Shown here piece by piece: positions 51,663 to 59,232 of a DNA stretch of 59,232 nt (within the stretch, counting starts at the first letter, position 1; each line of letters starts with the position of its first letter). The stretch is from positions 1 to 59,232 of IMG/VR virus record IMGVR_UViG_3300033153_001737; one strand, 5' to 3'. This stretch comes from a virus. The notes beneath the pieces are model-generated. The model ran no database searches. It saw only the letters and a program-made list of their open reading frames with translations, and was not told the origin of the DNA. A program made the position numbers and the translations under genes.

Positions 51663-54632
51663 ATGAGTGATATGGGAAATCAATACGTAGCTCAGCGAGT
51701 ACAACTTGTAGAGGTCGCGGATATTACCGACCCTTCTGCTGAATTGAACGAATTAAGTTCTAGCGAAAAAGGCGGAATTGCAGTAGTTTACGATACAAGT
51801 GCTGGCAATGATGCTATGACTTTGTACGCATGGGATGACGCATCTTCTGAATCTGAAAATGTACCTTATTCCGTTGATGGTGCTGAAGGTATGTGGCTTG
51901 CAATAGCTGGTGAATATAACTATTTTGACCCAGCTTCACTTCCGATGGATATTGTAACAGACCCGCCAACTAATACTATAGCTACGACAGCTAAGGTTGA
52001 CACATATTCTGGTGTTATAGTCACACTGACAACTTCTGGAAATTCTCAGACAATGAGCAGCCCTACCGAGACTACTCCAGGTAGGCGATTTACCGTAGTT
52101 AATCACAGTACATCTACTGATACTATTGAAGTTGCTGGAATAGTAATAGAGCCGCTGTTTGCACAATGCTTTATGTGGGACGGGGCAGTTTGGATTCCAG
52201 TTACGTCTGTTGATGCTGAAGATATTACTTACAATCCTGCCGCAGAATGGTTGACATCGACTAATGTACAGGACGCTCTCGATGAATTGGCTGGTAAAGA
52301 ACCACTTGTCAGCCACGACGTAGGTGGAGCAGGCTCAGTCTCAGTAGTAGACGATGTAGAATCAGCATCCATAGCACTTGAACTATTCGGCTCACCCTTT
52401 AGAAATGATATTCTAAAAGGCAATGCTACCTTTGAAGGTGTAAGCGGTGATGTCTATTTGTATCGCATTAATACCGCTGGTACAATCACATATGAAATGT
52501 TCACCTCATCTACCACGGGTGCAAATACTCCAACGGCTAATACTGAATCAGTATTCGATATGACTAAGTTGGGTGTCTACAATACCGACCAAGTATTAGC
52601 AATGGCTTCTCTTGGTGTGGTTGTAACTACCTCAACCCGTATTGATGCCTTGTCAACAGGTGATGCTGGTACAGTTATGCCAACACTCCAACCTGATTAT
52701 GTTTATGGATTAGCTTCCTCAGAGGTTCATAGTGCTGTTAATCGTGGGAATAACTTCTTCTTTGGTGACTTGCTTTATGATGCAGGGTCTAATGGTGGTG
52801 GTGTTATTGTAAATTCACCGACAGATTTTAGATTTGATAATGACAGTGCATCAACTTATGTTTTACCAAGACTTGTATTAAAAGTCGCTAAAGGTGAACA
52901 ATACACAATCGGCTTGTCTGTAGAAGATTTTGAATCTAATGGTGGTGTCAATACAATCTATATGGACGGGCAATCAGCCGCTTGTTCTGACGGTGATAAA
53001 TCAATCACATTTACAGCCAGTGATAATGAGGTTGTATTTTATATAGACACCCCGACATCGAACACAAGTAGCGCACATATTTATGACATCCAACTAAACC
53101 AAGGCTCCACAGCCCTACCCTACAAGACCCCATTAGATTCAGGATTCCTTGCTGGGAGTTTGAGTGAGAATCAGTTAAGGAATGGTAATGGTGAGTTTGG
53201 GGTTGATGGGTGGGAAGATTCTGTTGCCAATACAGGCTTTGAGCATGATGGGACTGAGTTTATTATTACGCATGAAGCTAACGCTGCGGCATCTGAACAG
53301 ACCGCAGTGCTTAACTCATTCGAGGGAACTTTATATGCTAATCTAACTGCGATTCCTTCCGCAAAAGCGATTGAAATGCAAGTCTATGTTTATGAGCAAA
53401 ATGATAGTGATGTAGATTTGGTCGCTGATGGCTGGACATGGGATGGCGCGAATGATAGATATTACAAGGCGTATACTTCGGCCACTGAGTTTGTTGCATA
53501 TTTCAATGCTATTAAGTATATCAAGTTTTATTCAACATCAACAACAATTACAGACGAGGCTAAATTTAAAAAAGTTCAACTCTATAAAGGCTCATACACC
53601 CTCGCAGAAATGCAAGCCAAGCCTTATGTATCATTCTCACCCCTCCTACTCCTAAACTCAGGAAACGGCACTACTAATGTCTCAGACTCTTTAGAACAGG
53701 TTGGCCCTAATGTCATGCTTAATCGTAAGGTTGAGACTGTTGAAGGGTTTGTCTTGGGTGATGATGAGATTGATGATACAGCGTTAAATACTAACACTGT
53801 GACAAATTCAGGCAATACCTCTTTTGACTATGATAATTTCAGTGGTGCAAGTGCAACTGGTTTTACTGCTGATACTGTATCAGCCAATGGTGCTTATGTT
53901 AACTTGCAGTTAATAGCTAATTTTGTAGCATCAAAACATTATCGTATTTATTATAATTTAGTTATTAATGCTGGTACTGCACCGTATGTCAAAGAGGTTA
54001 CAGGTTCACCCGATTTAGGACAATTATCTGCCGGGACTGGATTGTATCTTGATTTTGTAACTACAGATGCGTTTAGTGAATTGTATCTTGCTCATAAGGC
54101 AGGTGAAACTGCTGACTTTATAATATCTAACATCTCGGTACAGGCTTACAATATCTGGCAAAACACATCCCAAGAACCTATCAACTTGACTGAGACAGGG
54201 GTAGCTATTACCTCACTTATCCAAGTTGCCCATGAAGGACCAAATTATATCGTTATGCTTGGTAATATGCTTGCCATATTCACATACGAAACAGGCTTTC
54301 AGGCAGTTGCTAATGATGTCAGGACTAACAAGCAAGAGATTCAGGCATTGCAACAAAAGTCATTCTTGCCACAGTTCCTGTCGTTAACACCAACATCTGA
54401 TTTGATTGATACTGATGGTGCAACCTATGAGTTTAAAGATAATCCGGTAATCAGAGACTTCTTTAAAAATATAGATGTGGTAGAATTTGCCAAGCATGGG
54501 AATGTTACTGACGTAATATTTTTCCCCAATTCAGTAGTTGTAATTACTAACTCAACAGGTGTAACTGGTGGACAAGAAGCATTTCACGGGACGCTAACAC
54601 CTGCTGAAGCGCCTTCGTACTGGGAGGTGTAA
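51663..54632 (+). CDS. Tail fibre / receptor-binding protein, 989 aa
   Basis: N-terminal domain with a Gly/Ser-rich anchor, followed by WLTSTNVQDALDELAGK (a module common in phage fibres) and several jelly-roll-like domains. From about residue 300 onward Asp is almost always GAT and the base use differs from the earlier part and from most structural genes, suggesting recently exchanged receptor-binding sequence. No chaperone or enzyme motif was seen. Confidence 0.75.
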   Translation: MSDMGNQYVAQRVQLVEVADITDPSAELNELSSSEKGGIAVVYDTSAGNDAMTLYAWDDASSESENVPYSVDGAEGMWLAIAGEYNYFDPASLPMDIVTDPPTNTIATTAKVDTYSGVIVTLTTSGNSQTMSSPTETTPGRRFTVVNHSTSTDTIEVAGIVIEPLFAQCFMWDGAVWIPVTSVDAEDITYNPAAEWLTSTNVQDALDELAGKEPLVSHDVGGAGSVSVVDDVESASIALELFGSPFRNDILKGNATFEGVSGDVYLYRINTAGTITYEMFTSSTTGANTPTANTESVFDMTKLGVYNTDQVLAMASLGVVVTTSTRIDALSTGDAGTVMPTLQPDYVYGLASSEVHSAVNRGNNFFFGDLLYDAGSNGGGVIVNSPTDFRFDNDSASTYVLPRLVLKVAKGEQYTIGLSVEDFESNGGVNTIYMDGQSAACSDGDKSITFTASDNEVVFYIDTPTSNTSSAHIYDIQLNQGSTALPYKTPLDSGFLAGSLSENQLRNGNGEFGVDGWEDSVANTGFEHDGTEFIITHEANAAASEQTAVLNSFEGTLYANLTAIPSAKAIEMQVYVYEQNDSDVDLVADGWTWDGANDRYYKAYTSATEFVAYFNAIKYIKFYSTSTTITDEAKFKKVQLYKGSYTLAEMQAKPYVSFSPLLLLNSGNGTTNVSDSLEQVGPNVMLNRKVETVEGFVLGDDEIDDTALNTNTVTNSGNTSFDYDNFSGASATGFTADTVSANGAYVNLQLIANFVASKHYRIYYNLVINAGTAPYVKEVTGSPDLGQLSAGTGLYLDFVTTDAFSELYLAHKAGETADFIISNISVQAYNIWQNTSQEPINLTETGVAITSLIQVAHEGPNYIVMLGNMLAIFTYETGFQAVANDVRTNKQEIQALQQKSFLPQFLSLTPTSDLIDTDGATYEFKDNPVIRDFFKNIDVVEFAKHGNVTDVIFFPNSVVVITNSTGVTGGQEAFHGTLTPAEAPSYWEV

Positions 54633-54634
54633 TC

Positions 54635-55429
54635 ATGTCTAATTCATTCTCTCCTGATTTACAGAGTGATTCTATAACTGCTAAATCGTACACAATGTCA
54701 ACACAGGGTATTGGAACAGGTAAGTTTTACAGTGCTGGCTTTTATGATGCTCCTGTTGCCGATGCAAACCTTAACCAAGGGTCGCTAACACAGACCTATG
54801 GAGCTGCAACAGGCTCACCAGCAGCACATGCTTTCATTGTGGCTGGTGGCGCTGGCTCAGTCGATACTGGGGTAGTTGGGTTAAGGGTCACAGGGACACG
54901 AATACAAGATGATGGTACAAGGACAACAAGTTATTCTGAAGTTTTGAGTGCTGATATTACCACGCTCTCCCTGAATGAATATCTTGAAGGTGCTAAGTTC
55001 TTGGGAACTATGACTTTCGAGTTATACGTTGTCTCTGGCGCACCTACTGCTTACTCGCTTGATTTCAATTATGGTTTTTGTAAGTACGAGGATTTTGGGA
55101 ATCAGGATTTCACACTTAGAGGGCTTGAGTGTGTTTGGTATGCAGGGGCTAATGATTCATCTTTTGATATTGAATTATTTCATCATAGTAGTTCAGGGTG
55201 GACATATCATGCTTCGGCATTCGCAGTAGGCGGAACGCTAATTGCTAAATTGAGCACAATTCATTCAACTGAACATGAGTTAATAGCTAACAAGCTCGGT
55301 GCATTCAAGCGTACAAGTTTGAGCAATACTATTAATGGCAGTGCATCCGAAGGATTAGTTCTTCAAATAACTACAGGAACAAACAACTCAATCGAAACCC
55401 TTGATTCACATCTGGGTGTTATAATCTAA
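54635..55429 (+). CDS. Fibre-associated protein, 264 aa
   Basis: GGAGGTG precedes the ATG. Beta-rich, with Gly/Ala-rich regions (AGGAGSVDTGVVGLRVTG) and start MSNSFSPDLQSD that is like the next gene's start (MANSFSSVLVGA). Located after the large fibre gene, so probably an accessory tail fibre or tip. Confidence 0.6.
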   Translation: MSNSFSPDLQSDSITAKSYTMSTQGIGTGKFYSAGFYDAPVADANLNQGSLTQTYGAATGSPAAHAFIVAGGAGSVDTGVVGLRVTGTRIQDDGTRTTSYSEVLSADITTLSLNEYLEGAKFLGTMTFELYVVSGAPTAYSLDFNYGFCKYEDFGNQDFTLRGLECVWYAGANDSSFDIELFHHSSSGWTYHASAFAVGGTLIAKLSTIHSTEHELIANKLGAFKRTSLSNTINGSASEGLVLQITTGTNNSIETLDSHLGVII

Positions 55430-55902
55430 TGGCTAACTCCTTTTCATCAGTATTGGTTGGAGCGCACTTGGCGTCACCCTCTACAACAGTCATAACCTTA
55501 GCTGATACTTATCAATACTTGGTCGGCACATTCGCTAATAATCCATTAGAGGGATTTGCACTTGTTTCTGATGCTTTTGGGCCAGCTCTTGAATGTAGGG
55601 TTGATATACCTGCATGGTATGAAATTGACTACCACATCACCGCAGAGAGTGATAGGAATAGCACAAAAATGCACGGTGGTATTAGTCTTAGTATTGGTGG
55701 TGGAGCTTATGCTATTGAGGACCAGTCAATAGATGGCACTTTCTTAAAAGTATTTAATGAACCATTGCACTTTAGTGGTTCAGCACTTGTATTGTTGGGT
55801 TATGGTGACAGAGTTCAATTATCCATTACTACCGACGGAACAGGTGATTCTGTCATTACACGCCACTACAATACCACAATCATAAAAGCAAGACGGAGAT
55901 AA
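55429..55902 (+). CDS. Tail-tip or fibre-associated protein, 157 aa
   Basis: ATG overlaps the previous stop by one base. Beta-rich (GISLSIGGGAYAIEDQSIDG, SALVLLGYGDRVQLSITTDG), ending in a basic RHYNTTIIKARRR. Style of TNF- or C1q-like tail-tip modules. Likely a receptor-binding tip. Confidence 0.55.
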   Translation: MANSFSSVLVGAHLASPSTTVITLADTYQYLVGTFANNPLEGFALVSDAFGPALECRVDIPAWYEIDYHITAESDRNSTKMHGGISLSIGGGAYAIEDQSIDGTFLKVFNEPLHFSGSALVLLGYGDRVQLSITTDGTGDSVITRHYNTTIIKARRR

Positions 55903-55903
55903 C

Positions 55904-56212
55904 ATGAAATTTAAAGTATTCAGCGGAAAAGTTAAAGATTGTCACTTGGTTACTAAGGGTATCAGTAAAAGGCAGTTTTGGGTTACAGAGGCGGGCTATC
56001 ATGTGGCTACAGTTAGACAAGATGGTTCATTAAAACTTGCTGATGGGTGTTCGATTGTAGCTGAAGTTGTACCACCTCCAGCTATTGAACCTGTTACTAT
56101 TGATAACCTAAAAGCTGAGATACAGACCTACATGGACTTGATGGGTATTGAATTTAATTCAGGTGACACTAAAGATGACCTAATTGCAAAGATTGAATTA
56201 GCCAATGTCTAA
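55904..56212 (+). CDS. Small protein with HeH/LEM-like C-terminal motif, 102 aa
   Basis: N-terminal half is beta-like (KFKVFSGKVKDCHLVTKGIS). The last 30 residues (NLKAEIQTYMDLMGIEFNSG, DTKDDLIAKIE) fit the HeH/LEM-type helical hairpin common in phage structural proteins. Adapter of the fibre region is likely. Confidence 0.6.
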   Translation: MKFKVFSGKVKDCHLVTKGISKRQFWVTEAGYHVATVRQDGSLKLADGCSIVAEVVPPPAIEPVTIDNLKAEIQTYMDLMGIEFNSGDTKDDLIAKIELANV

Positions 56213-56531
56213 GTGTGAGAATAAAGTTCATAACCTATTAGGGCTTAAACTCAGGATGAACCTTGCCGAAGTACACCACCTATACATTGGTATAGCTTTA
56301 GTATCGCTATCGCTTCTGATGCCCACCTGGGGAGGACTGATTACAGCCTTTATAGGTGTCTGGTTAATAATTGACGACATTTGGCAACATGTCCAACAGT
56401 ATGAGAGATTCAACCCCTGCTACCATTCCCCAGTACACCGATTCATTTATGATTATTTAAAACTATACGATAGAAAATGGTTTAGAATATTAAACAAAGC
56501 CGCAGACTGGTTGTTTGGGCTGTTTAAATAA
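56205..56531 (+). CDS. Two-span membrane protein, 108 aa
   Basis: Two hydrophobic stretches (IGIALVSLSLLMPTW and GLITAFIGVWLIIDDIW, residues about 28-60) followed by a basic/aromatic tail (HRFIYDYLKLYDRKWFRIL). Overlaps the upstream gene by 8 bases. Candidate lysis-region protein, such as holin-like, but it lacks clear known signatures. Confidence 0.55.
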   Translation: MSKCENKVHNLLGLKLRMNLAEVHHLYIGIALVSLSLLMPTWGGLITAFIGVWLIIDDIWQHVQQYERFNPCYHSPVHRFIYDYLKLYDRKWFRILNKAADWLFGLFK

Positions 56532-56562
56532 TGGCAAAGAGCTGAACTAAAAGGAGCAAAAC

Positions 56563-57087
56563 ATGCCTAAAATGACAATGAGACAGTTGAAAAAATCGGA
56601 AGATGTAATTTTCACACTTACAGATGTAATAATTTGGGAGGTCGATTTTTCGATTAAGCTAAACATGGAATTGAAACATGCTAGGCAATTACTCGACGGA
56701 TTCAGAGAAAAGTATGTTGAAATTATCAAGTCTAACGGTGGCCAGGAAGTCAATACTCCACAGGGTAAACAGTGGGGAATTAAACCACCACAGCCAGCTT
56801 CCCTTAGCGAGAAGGCTACAAAAGAGGATGTCGAAAAGGCTGACAAGGAATACAATGAGAGTATTTCCGAATACGAAGCTAGAAACACTTCAATCGAAAA
56901 GGCATACATTGCGATGCTTGAGGAAGTAACAGACATTCAAAATAACAAGATTCCGATTAGCGAGTTCAAGTCTAACTTTACTGCATACTTAAATCGCGAA
57001 CTAAAAGGCAAGAAATTCAGCCTTTCGGGTACTGACATTGATGCCGCTGATTGGTTTATTAATTTCTCGACAAAAAAGAAGAAATAA
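56563..57087 (+). CDS. Helical charged protein, 174 aa
   Basis: AAAAGGAGCAAAAC precedes the ATG. Charged helices (LKHARQLLDGFREKYVEIIK) with a Pro/Gln-rich patch (KPPQPASLS) and a Lys-rich end. No signal peptide, no domain recognised. Located in the lysis-like cluster; role unknown. Confidence 0.5.
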   Translation: MPKMTMRQLKKSEDVIFTLTDVIIWEVDFSIKLNMELKHARQLLDGFREKYVEIIKSNGGQEVNTPQGKQWGIKPPQPASLSEKATKEDVEKADKEYNESISEYEARNTSIEKAYIAMLEEVTDIQNNKIPISEFKSNFTAYLNRELKGKKFSLSGTDIDAADWFINFSTKKKK

Positions 57088-57150
57088 CAACAACAACTCA
57101 TGTTCGGCGAAGAAAAAATAGTAACGGCTAAAATGAGAAGGGAAGTCACG

Positions 57151-57549
57151 ATGGCTTGGCTTAAGCAAAATGTAACTGTTGGTAATTGGATTATTATAAT
57201 CGTGTTGATTGCAGGTTGGATAGGTCAGGCATATGTAAGCGACTACAAAAGAGGTATCTTCGCTGACGAAATTAAGAAACTTGACGGCGTTGAGGTTGGA
57301 GAGATTGAGCTAAATTCCGACTATCGTAAACAAGGACATTCGTTTACGGAATCCGACGACATGAGTCTTGAGATTGCGTATTCTCATGCAATTAACAAGG
57401 ATGTTCACATGCCATTCGCCGAAAAGGTAAAAGTGTTCGTCCCAAGAACTGAGTTCGAGACTACAGTAAAGCATCTCGAAAAGGTGTCCGTTAAGCAGGA
57501 CAAGATTTATGACCTTCTTATCGACATGAGTAGCAGACTACCGAAGTAA
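57151..57549 (+). CDS. Membrane-anchored protein, 132 aa; possible spanin-type
   Basis: The ATG at 57151 has GGGAAG; an earlier in-frame ATG at 57100 has no site. One N-terminal membrane helix (NWIIIIVLIAGWIGQAYV) and a charged soluble domain with a helical end (KQDKIYDLLIDMSSRLPK). This fits an inner-membrane anchored periplasmic protein. Followed at once by a strong terminator. Confidence 0.55.
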   Translation: MAWLKQNVTVGNWIIIIVLIAGWIGQAYVSDYKRGIFADEIKKLDGVEVGEIELNSDYRKQGHSFTESDDMSLEIAYSHAINKDVHMPFAEKVKVFVPRTEFETTVKHLEKVSVKQDKIYDLLIDMSSRLPK

Positions 57550-57555
57550 AACTAT

Positions 57556-57621
57556 TGGCAGTGGGTTGTTTTGTCTCCGTCAAAAGAAAACAAACACACC
57601 AGCTCGCCCACTGCCATTTTT
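57556..57621 (+). terminator. Strong terminator in the lysis-like cluster
   Basis: TGGCAGTGGG (57556-57565) pairs with CCCACTGCCA (57607-57616), followed by TTTTTA. TTGTTTT and AAAACAA inside can pair too. The strongest hairpin of the late block; it probably ends the fibre transcript. Confidence 0.9.
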
Positions 57622-57635
57622 AAAAGGAGCTAGAG

Positions 57636-57812
57636 ATGAAGTTTGACATAACGATTAATTTTCATCATCTATTTTCAGTACTTTTATTGATTTCCGTTAC
57701 TTGGATTTCATTATATTTAAAGGCTGAGGAAGTTGCGTTAATAGGTATTCCAGCCGTAGTCGGTTTCTATGCCAATAAGCACTATCAAGACCGGAAAAAT
57801 GGAACAAATTAA
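57636..57812 (+). CDS. Small two-span membrane protein, 58 aa; possible holin
   Basis: ATG at 57636 with AAAGGAG. Two hydrophobic helices (LFSVLLLISVTWISLYL and VALIGIPAVVGFYA, about residues 12-30 and 33-46), a short loop and a charged end. Size and shape match small holins of class II. Followed by a second membrane gene. Holin assignment is inference from topology. Confidence 0.5.
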   Translation: MKFDITINFHHLFSVLLLISVTWISLYLKAEEVALIGIPAVVGFYANKHYQDRKNGTN

Positions 57813-58320
57813 ATCAATATTAATAGTCGGACTTGTATTGATAGCAGTCGCATTATATTACAAGCCTGCTGTCTATGAACCGCCTGTTTATGTCGAAATC
57901 CCTGCGTTGATTGACGATAGTACTAGGGCTGTAATTATTTCTAGCGCGAAGCGAGACTCAGTAGTAGTCAGATATATTGACAGGGTTCGCTGGACGACAA
58001 AAGACTCATTAAGAATACAGGACTCGATTCAAATAGTGAGGCTACCCTATGTCAGTATTCTTACAGATTCGGCTGAATATAGGCTTTCGAGACTTGATTC
58101 GACTCTAGGTGTAGGTTTTAGTCTGAAAATAGGGTTGGCAGATACCGTAATTCTTGAACCATTTGACACTTTTATTCACGACTTTTGGCTGGATAGTTTA
58201 GTGTGGAAGGTCGAGAAACAGCCAGAAGTTAAGCCGCTAAATTGGCTAGAGTGGGTGATGGCGTACCCTGACAAGGTTGCAATAACAGCATTGGTCGCAA
58301 TGATAATAGGTAAACTATGA
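57799..58320 (+). CDS. Membrane protein with hydrophobic segments at both ends, 173 aa
   Basis: Starts MEQIKSILIVGLVLIAVALYY (ATG 57799), with a charged periplasmic-like domain (RDSVVVRYIDRVRW, DTVILEPFDTFIHDF) and a C-terminal hydrophobic segment (VAITALVAMIIGKL). Both ends could be membrane spans. Overlaps the small holin-like gene by 14 bases. It could be a unimolecular spanin-like protein; this is inference. Confidence 0.5.
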   Translation: MEQIKSILIVGLVLIAVALYYKPAVYEPPVYVEIPALIDDSTRAVIISSAKRDSVVVRYIDRVRWTTKDSLRIQDSIQIVRLPYVSILTDSAEYRLSRLDSTLGVGFSLKIGLADTVILEPFDTFIHDFWLDSLVWKVEKQPEVKPLNWLEWVMAYPDKVAITALVAMIIGKL

Positions 58321-58754
58321 GAATATTAGTAGACAGATTTTACGATAACGGTGATGCTACCATTGGCGTAATGATGATAGATACCAAGTTTGAGGCATTT
58401 ACACTAGAGGACGAGAGGCGGACGAAAAAGGTTAATGGTGAAACGCGAATACCTGCTGGATTATATTTTGTCGAATTTCAAAAAATTGTCACCCCTAAGA
58501 CTAATATGTACAGGAGAAAATACGAATGGTTTACGTTCCACCTCCAGATTAAAAATGTCGAAGGATTCACAAATGTTTATCTACATATTGGTAATTACGA
58601 TACCGATACTGATGGTTGCGTTTTACTTGGGTCTACTGCTGACTCTGACTCTGGTACGATAGGGCGAAGCACTAAGACATTCAAGCGTTTTTACAAAAAA
58701 GTTAGCACAGCTCTAGAGGCTGGAGAGCAGGTAAGTATGAGGATAATTAACTGA
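58317..58754 (+). CDS. DUF5675-like protein, possible peptidoglycan enzyme, 145 aa
   Basis: Conserved core HIGNYDTDTDGCVLLG (approximately residues 92-107), where His, Gly-Asn and Gly-Cys occur in an order like the L,D-transpeptidase (YkuD) HG...GC catalytic motif. The fold is beta-rich (RILVDRFYDNGDATIGVMMI) and typical of DUF5675 proteins in phages. Placed beside membrane proteins, it is the best candidate for the lysis enzyme here, but the activity is not proven. Its stop overlaps the next start (ATGA-like). Confidence 0.55.
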   Translation: MRILVDRFYDNGDATIGVMMIDTKFEAFTLEDERRTKKVNGETRIPAGLYFVEFQKIVTPKTNMYRRKYEWFTFHLQIKNVEGFTNVYLHIGNYDTDTDGCVLLGSTADSDSGTIGRSTKTFKRFYKKVSTALEAGEQVSMRIIN

Positions 58755-59232
58755 TGCCTAAGCGACTGTTTAAATTTAAAGGTTTTTGGGGCGGTATAAA
58801 CGACGTGTTTAGCCCGCGTGACTTGTCGCCAACTCAGGCAGTTAAAGCTCAGGATGTTGATGTCTCACAGTTGGGTAAAGTCAGGATGATAGGCAGTGAA
58901 GAAGCTCATGAAATTGGCACTGTCGAATTGTACGACTGTATTCAAAATTACGGACTATACTTCTACTCTACTGATAGACTTGATGGCGCTAGCGCACTAG
59001 AAACTGGCGAAGACTGGATATTATTCCCAGATGCGGCTAATTTAGGACACGCATATGTTTACAGATATGGTCGCGTACTTGGCGCAATTTCAGCCGATGT
59101 AATTGACTTCGGTACTACTATTGGACAGCAGCCTGTCTACTAGTCTGTTGACGGCATTGTCAGAATTAGCGATGCTAATTTCGGGGCTAACAATTCAAAC
59201 AAGTGGCACGGCTACATTAAACGTACTCATTT
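58754..59232 (+). CDS. Start of the large tail gene that continues at base 1
   Basis: ATG at 58754 after GGATAATTAACTG. Codons run in frame to 59005 and then correspond to base 1 onward. In this right copy a T to G change (59143, matching base 138) makes TAG and would end the frame after 129 residues; the left copy has TAT, so the stop is probably a sequence error or minor variant. Confidence 0.85.
59006..59232. repeat. Right copy of terminal direct repeat
   Basis: Repeats 1-227 with three transversions at 59110, 59129 and 59143 (equivalent to 105, 124, 138). All three lie within 34 bases and one creates a stop, which fits low-quality read ends better than biological divergence. Confidence 0.9.

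Noticed and set aside
59006-59232. Truncated tail gene ending at the stop near 59143
   Set aside because: The left copy of the same sequence reads TAT there and the frame continues for 2,643 bases, so the stop is treated as an error or minor variant.
1-59232. tRNA genes
   Set aside because: No cloverleaf with a TTCGA-like T-loop was noticed in the non-coding gaps; a tRNAscan run would be decisive.

Overview
The window is an essentially complete genome of a lytic, tailed double-stranded DNA phage. The last 227 bases (59006-59232) repeat the first 227 (1-227) with three substitutions, and one structural gene (start at 58754) runs off the right end and continues in frame at base 1. The circular length is therefore about 59,005 bp. 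There is no integrase, repressor, tail sheath, tube or tape-measure gene. The gene set (TerL, portal, scaffold, capsid protein, ring-like connectors, fibres, beta-rich tail protein, internal virion proteins and one giant virion protein) is that of a podovirus-like particle. Shine-Dalgarno sites are strong (AAGGAG, GGAGG) and the genetic code is standard. The host cannot be named from sequence; membrane proteins around the lysis region fit a Gram-negative host.

The layout is two opposed blocks. The late block is on the + strand from 38225 through the junction to 17524: small terminase, a GroES-like co-chaperonin (39725-40072), TerL, portal, scaffold, major capsid protein, two related head proteins, head-tail connectors, tail fibre genes, a lysis-like cluster with a terminator and small membrane proteins, the tail protein that crosses the junction, three internal virion proteins, and a 3,654-residue giant protein. 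The early block is on the - strand from about 37941 down to 17585. It is densely packed, with many start/stop overlaps: several tiny genes, a Cas4-like nuclease, a Rad52-like annealing protein, an SSB-like protein, a block of small unknown genes containing an HNH-AP2 endonuclease, dUTPase, a DUF932 protein, a Dam-type methylase, a DnaB-like helicase, a RuvC-like resolvase and an MmcB-like nuclease. The blocks converge on a terminator at 17530-17572 and diverge from 37942-38224.

The most interesting gene is the giant protein (6560-17524). It carries the signature of a double-psi beta-barrel RNA polymerase (DWDGDK at residues 1877-1882, RQP at 1837-1839, and a candidate first barrel around residues 1504-1553). 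It also carries a separate HEATH zinc-peptidase domain (828-832) and hydrophobic ends. It is the only RNA polymerase candidate in the genome and is encoded with the virion proteins. The inference is that it enters the cell with the DNA and transcribes phage genes, as the giant polymerases of crAss-like phages and (from an unrelated family) phage N4 do. No DNA polymerase or recognised primase is present, so replication probably pairs the phage helicase, SSB and annealing protein with host polymerase.

Other signals outside protein genes are two candidate structured RNAs at 36343-36406 and 36426-36571 on the - strand, a bipartite motif found in only two gene gaps (3399-3437 and 20358-20397), and five - strand terminators that cut the early block into separate transcription units.
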